A stretch of DNA of 64,000 nt, taken from the NCBI RefSeq assembly GCF_003850345.1, contig NZ_CP027707.1:4836001-4900000 (forward strand). Reading direction: 5' to 3'. Of this stretch, positions 63,502 to 64,000 are shown one piece after another; the stretch's first letter is position 1; every line of letters starts with the position of its first letter. This DNA is from Pseudomonas chlororaphis subsp. piscium (lineage in GTDB: Bacteria > Pseudomonadota > Gammaproteobacteria > Pseudomonadales > Pseudomonadaceae). Both the position numbers and the translations under genes were made by a program. The notes below the pieces were generated by a model. The model worked only from the letters and a program-made list of their open reading frames with translations. It did not search any database and had not been told where the DNA came from.

Positions 63502-64000
63502 GTCCAGCCGCGCCGTTCGGGGCCGTGATAGCGGGCATGGGTCTGCAGCCACTGGACCACCTGCGGGTTGTCGGCATCGCGGTGTTCGCCGAGGTAACGG
63601 GCGATATGCCCGCTCAAGGCCGCGCAGCCCAGGCTGGCGCCGGACTGGCCAGGGTGGCTGCCCTGCACACAGGCGGCGAAATCGGCCTGCTGGCTGTCGA
63701 GCCACGACCACTCGCCGGGGGTGCAACGGGCATCGCCGGTCACCCGCAGCACACCCGGGTAGCGGGCCGGGAATACGCCTTCGCCCTGGGCTGGGCTTGA
63801 TGCGCACAACAGCACGCCGCGGGCCAGGGCCGCCGCGCAGGCTTCGCGCAACAGGCTGCGGTCCTGGCGCAGCCCCAGGCTGAGGTTGATCAGCCGCACC
63901 TGCTGGCTCACCAGCCAGTCCAGGGCGCTGGCGATCTGCAGGGCGCTGGTCACCCCGCGCTGGTCGAACACCTGGGCCACACAGAAACGCGCCTTGGGCG
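63498..64000 (-). CDS. qhpE: Subtilisin-like leader protease QhpE (5' part outside window)
   Basis: The C-terminal 166 codons of a subtilase; the frame is open to base 64000, so the N-terminal part with the Asp and His of the triad lies outside. The oxyanion segment RLINLSLG and the serine region HPGQSGASLGCAALSGHIARYL fit the S8 fold, with the usual Gly-Thr-Ser changed to Gly-Ala-Ser and the following Pro missing. QhpE cuts the 28-residue leader from QhpC. It overlaps qhpG by four bases. The remaining genes qhpF (ABC transporter) and qhpR may lie just beyond the window. Confidence 0.75.
   Translation of the reverse strand, partial: PKARFCVAQVFDQRGVTSALQIASALDWLVSQQVRLINLSLGLRQDRSLLREACAAALARGVLLCASSPAQGEGVFPARYPGVLRVTGDARCTPGEWSWLDSQQADFAACVQGSHPGQSGASLGCAALSGHIARYLGEHRDADNPQVVQWLQTHARYHGPERRGWT

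Overview
The window reads as chromosome of a fluorescent Pseudomonas (P. fluorescens lineage). It is GC-rich, carries pyoverdine-type NRPS genes with PvdS-type promoter boxes, has Pseudomonas REP palindromes built around GTAGGAGCGA, and its other genes (isonitrile hydratase, quinohemoprotein amine dehydrogenase, Aer receptor) are known from this genus. Species cannot be fixed from sequence reading alone.

1-28.5 kb: pyoverdine locus. Three colinear minus-strand NRPS genes (the last cut by base 1) are predicted to add D-Ser, Lys, a formyl-hydroxyornithine-like residue, D-Ser, Ser, Lys, and a second formyl-hydroxyornithine-like residue. A siderophore-interacting (ferric reductase-type) gene diverges from them, followed by a convergent type II thioesterase. 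All three transcription units carry a TAAAT/TAATT-N16-CGT box. A TetR/MFS pair with two matched operators and a tandem REP block close this part.

28.5-40.5 kb: a cysteine hydrolase, an alpha/beta hydrolase, then an orphan type VI secretion island on the minus strand, in the order hcp, vgrG, rhs toxin, Imm26-like immunity, a small gene, Imm1-like immunity, PAAR. Three copies of the palindrome TGCGCAA-N4-TTGCGCA lie upstream of hcp.

40.5-45.5 kb: isonitrile hydratase with its divergent GlxA-type regulator, a GFA-family protein, an AHSA1/ArsR/APH operon, and an LprI-type lysozyme inhibitor.

45.6-50.2 kb and 62.2-64 kb: quinohemoprotein amine dehydrogenase genes in two pieces. qhpADCB encodes the diheme subunit, the radical SAM crosslinking enzyme, the CTQ-bearing gamma precursor and the beta subunit. 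qhpG (flavin monooxygenase) and the cut qhpE (subtilisin-like leader protease) lie 12 kb away. An aldehyde dehydrogenase between them could take the aldehyde product of amine oxidation.

50.5-62 kb, between the two qhp pieces: a PAAR-toxin 44 effector with membrane-anchored immunity protein, a HAD phosphatase, a small secreted protein, an Aer-like chemoreceptor, an rtcB-prfH RNA repair/ribosome rescue operon with a 13-codon leader ORF and a hairpin holding the ribosome binding site, an MliC-type lysozyme inhibitor, the aldehyde dehydrogenase, and a YtcJ-type amidohydrolase. No tRNA, rRNA, CRISPR array or insertion sequence was seen.
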